Below, piece after piece: positions 62,380 through 64,000 of a stretch of 64,000 nucleotides of DNA. The stretch is from Lethocerus indicus (lineage: Eukaryota; Arthropoda; Insecta; Hemiptera; Belostomatidae). The stretch covers positions 1,922,001 to 1,986,000 of the forward strand of contig JACDQD010000105.1 of assembly GCA_019843655.1 (NCBI GenBank), in the 5' to 3' direction. Position 1 is the first letter of the stretch; each line of letters opens with the position of its first letter. A model generated the notes under the pieces. The model did not search any database. It was given only the letters and a program-made list of their open reading frames with translations, and was not told where the DNA came from. The translations under genes were made by a program, and so were the position numbers.

Positions 62380-64000
62380 TTCATCCACATGTATACAATA
62401 AATATTAAAGGTTAGTTCCACTATAAACTTATCGATGTTTAAAACAAGATAAAATGTGTTTTCATGACTCTAAGCAGATGTCTTGGTGTCCTAGACTGGA
62501 ATATATGAGAAGATACTAGGATTTATGTCCTATAATTCTATAAGTTATGCAAGCTGAATATTGCTGCGTTTTTTCCGTTGTTTTTTTGCGCTATAATTAT
62601 ATTGCCCAAGTAGAGGTCGGTTACGTGCAAAAATCATTATATATCAGACATTGAAACTAATTATAATTTCAAAATAAAATTTTTAAAAGCTGAATTATAA
62701 CTACAGTCAACATATTATTTTAATCTTAAGGTTAGGTGTGTTGAGTTATTTAAGGCGTTATGACTTTTGTACAAGAAGAAGTACAACTCTAATATGTTAA
62801 GCCTAAGCAGTATTAAATATATGTAAGATAAACCTTGTAATATAGATGTAACACTAAGCGCTGTACAAATATTTCAGCAATTTAAATTCCAAATGTTTGA
62901 GATTGTTACCTCAAATACACTGCTCGTGTGATTAATTATTTAAATAACAGTCTGACAGTTTAGTAAACACTTAACAAGTTAAAAAAAAAAGAAAAAGTAG
63001 TGTAAAATTCAATGCAATCTCCCTGAACCAGAATGCGACGTTAACAGTAAACCCTTCTGGACAATTGCTTTATTTCGACTTCGTTGTCACGCTGTCTATA
63101 CGAGAGTATATCAATCACACCGACTTAATACTCCCATAAGTTTAAGCCAATGTTTTGGTATAAGTTCCTTGTGACAAGTTACATCCTGAGAGTTATTATA
63201 TTTATTTTTTAGCACCTCATAATGGTACATTCCAAAGCATAATGAACTGGGAAGCAGATGTAATTTTTCTCATCTTAAGTAGAAATAAAACACGATAGTC
63301 GAAGCAAGACCTTTGAACTGAATAAAACCAGTCGGCCAAACGAAAGATCATCACACGTTCATTGAAGTTAAGGCCCCAACGAAATTAAAATCCCGTCAAC
63401 ATATTAAAATATAGGCTGAAATTCGCGTGTTAGTAGATGTTTTCCTTGAAGAATAAAAAGAATAATGTTGTTATTATAAAATTCTGCAGTTAATAAATAT
63501 CACCACATCAAGGGTATAATTTAGCAAATGACATTAAAAGATACTTTTTCACAGATGAAACATTAATAAACCATATGCCATCCGAAACCGTCTGACCTAT
63601 AACCCGGAAAAAGCAACTGTCCTTCTCGTATTTCTCAGTTGGTTTAATTTATAACTGGAGACGGAGTTCAGACATAAAACATAAACTCCGATGGACCGAA
63701 GTATACGGTAGAGCAAGAGAAATAGGAAAAATATAGAGTGATTGTGAGAAAAGGAAGCAGAAAAATGAGGGAAGAAGGAAGAAGGGGGAGAGAGAGAAAG
63801 AATAAAAGAGAAAGAAAAAGGGAGAAAGAGAACCGTCATCTTCTTTTTCGGCTTGTTCCAAGGTAATTTATTCTGAAGCCATCTCTGGAGTGGGCCAGGT
63901 GTCCACGGTCGTGGCCTTGCTCCCCGATAGATTTCGTCAATTTCAATCCGGTTAGCGGCAACCGAGTACGTCTTCATAAAGTAGAAGAATCGGGTGGCTA

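Larger units (their letters stand above)
60016..64000. other. Right-end region, no supported gene
   Basis: AT-rich sequence with a GC-richer patch near 61780-61870 followed by an ATTTGCAT octamer (POU-type site) at about 61885. It also contains TA-rich microsatellites at 62041-62069 and 62291-62379 and a purine-rich stretch at 63720-63830. Part could be upstream sequence of the minus-strand gene at 60015. Confidence 0.45.

Noticed and set aside
63597..63977. 126-residue minus-strand frame with Ser/Phe-rich core
   Set aside because: The core is the translation of a purine-rich low-complexity stretch (63720-63830). The non-repetitive start is too short to judge.

Overview
This window looks like nuclear DNA of an arthropod, most likely an insect; I cannot name the species. 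The reasons are AT-rich sequence with long introns (one of 8.7 kb), many long (AG)n, (TA)n and (GT)n tracts, tRNA-like repeat heads with polymerase III boxes, GT-AG exon structure, and the kinds of protein encoded. I see no prokaryotic or organellar features, no rRNA gene, no intact tRNA gene and no CRISPR array.

Left third (1-19.8 kb). Two well-supported plus-strand genes lie here. The first is a five-exon secreted protein whose ATG is at 59 and stop at 14575-14577. It has a signal peptide, two von Willebrand factor C (VWC) modules on separate phase-1/phase-1 exons, and a 3.96-kb last exon that encodes roughly 480 residues of Ser-Ser-Glu/Asp-Ser-Ser repeats followed by an acidic Ser-rich tail. 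All four introns are phase 1, and the spliced reading frame closes at 1482 residues. About 2 kb downstream is a single-exon gene for a complete ubiquitin-activating enzyme (E1, UBA1 type). Its adenylation residues and catalytic cysteine are intact, so it looks like a functional retrogene.

Middle (19.8-30 kb). A small gene for a 101-residue secreted protein is supported by a TATA box near 25161, a short non-coding exon ending in a GTGAGT donor at 25225/25226, a 3.9-kb intron, and a GC-rich coding exon at 29106-29411. Its splice junction falls immediately before the ATG.

Right half (30-64 kb). This part has little protein-coding sequence I can support. It holds scattered GC-rich islands, microsatellites, long polypurine/polypyrimidine tracts, two tRNA-like repeat heads, a foldback element, and a diverged 0.4-kb duplication. 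It could be the intron or regulatory domain of a gene whose exons lie outside the window. Two possible first coding exons occur: a signal-peptide exon at 50100-50202 (+), and a minus-strand exon at 60015-59859. In the latter, the predicted signal peptide is followed directly by Arg-Phe-Leu-Pro-Thr, one residue away from the insect neuropeptide proctolin (Arg-Tyr-Leu-Pro-Thr).

The genes show no sign of forming one pathway. The best leads are the proctolin-like precursor, the VWC/phosphoserine-type repeat protein and the intact intronless E1.
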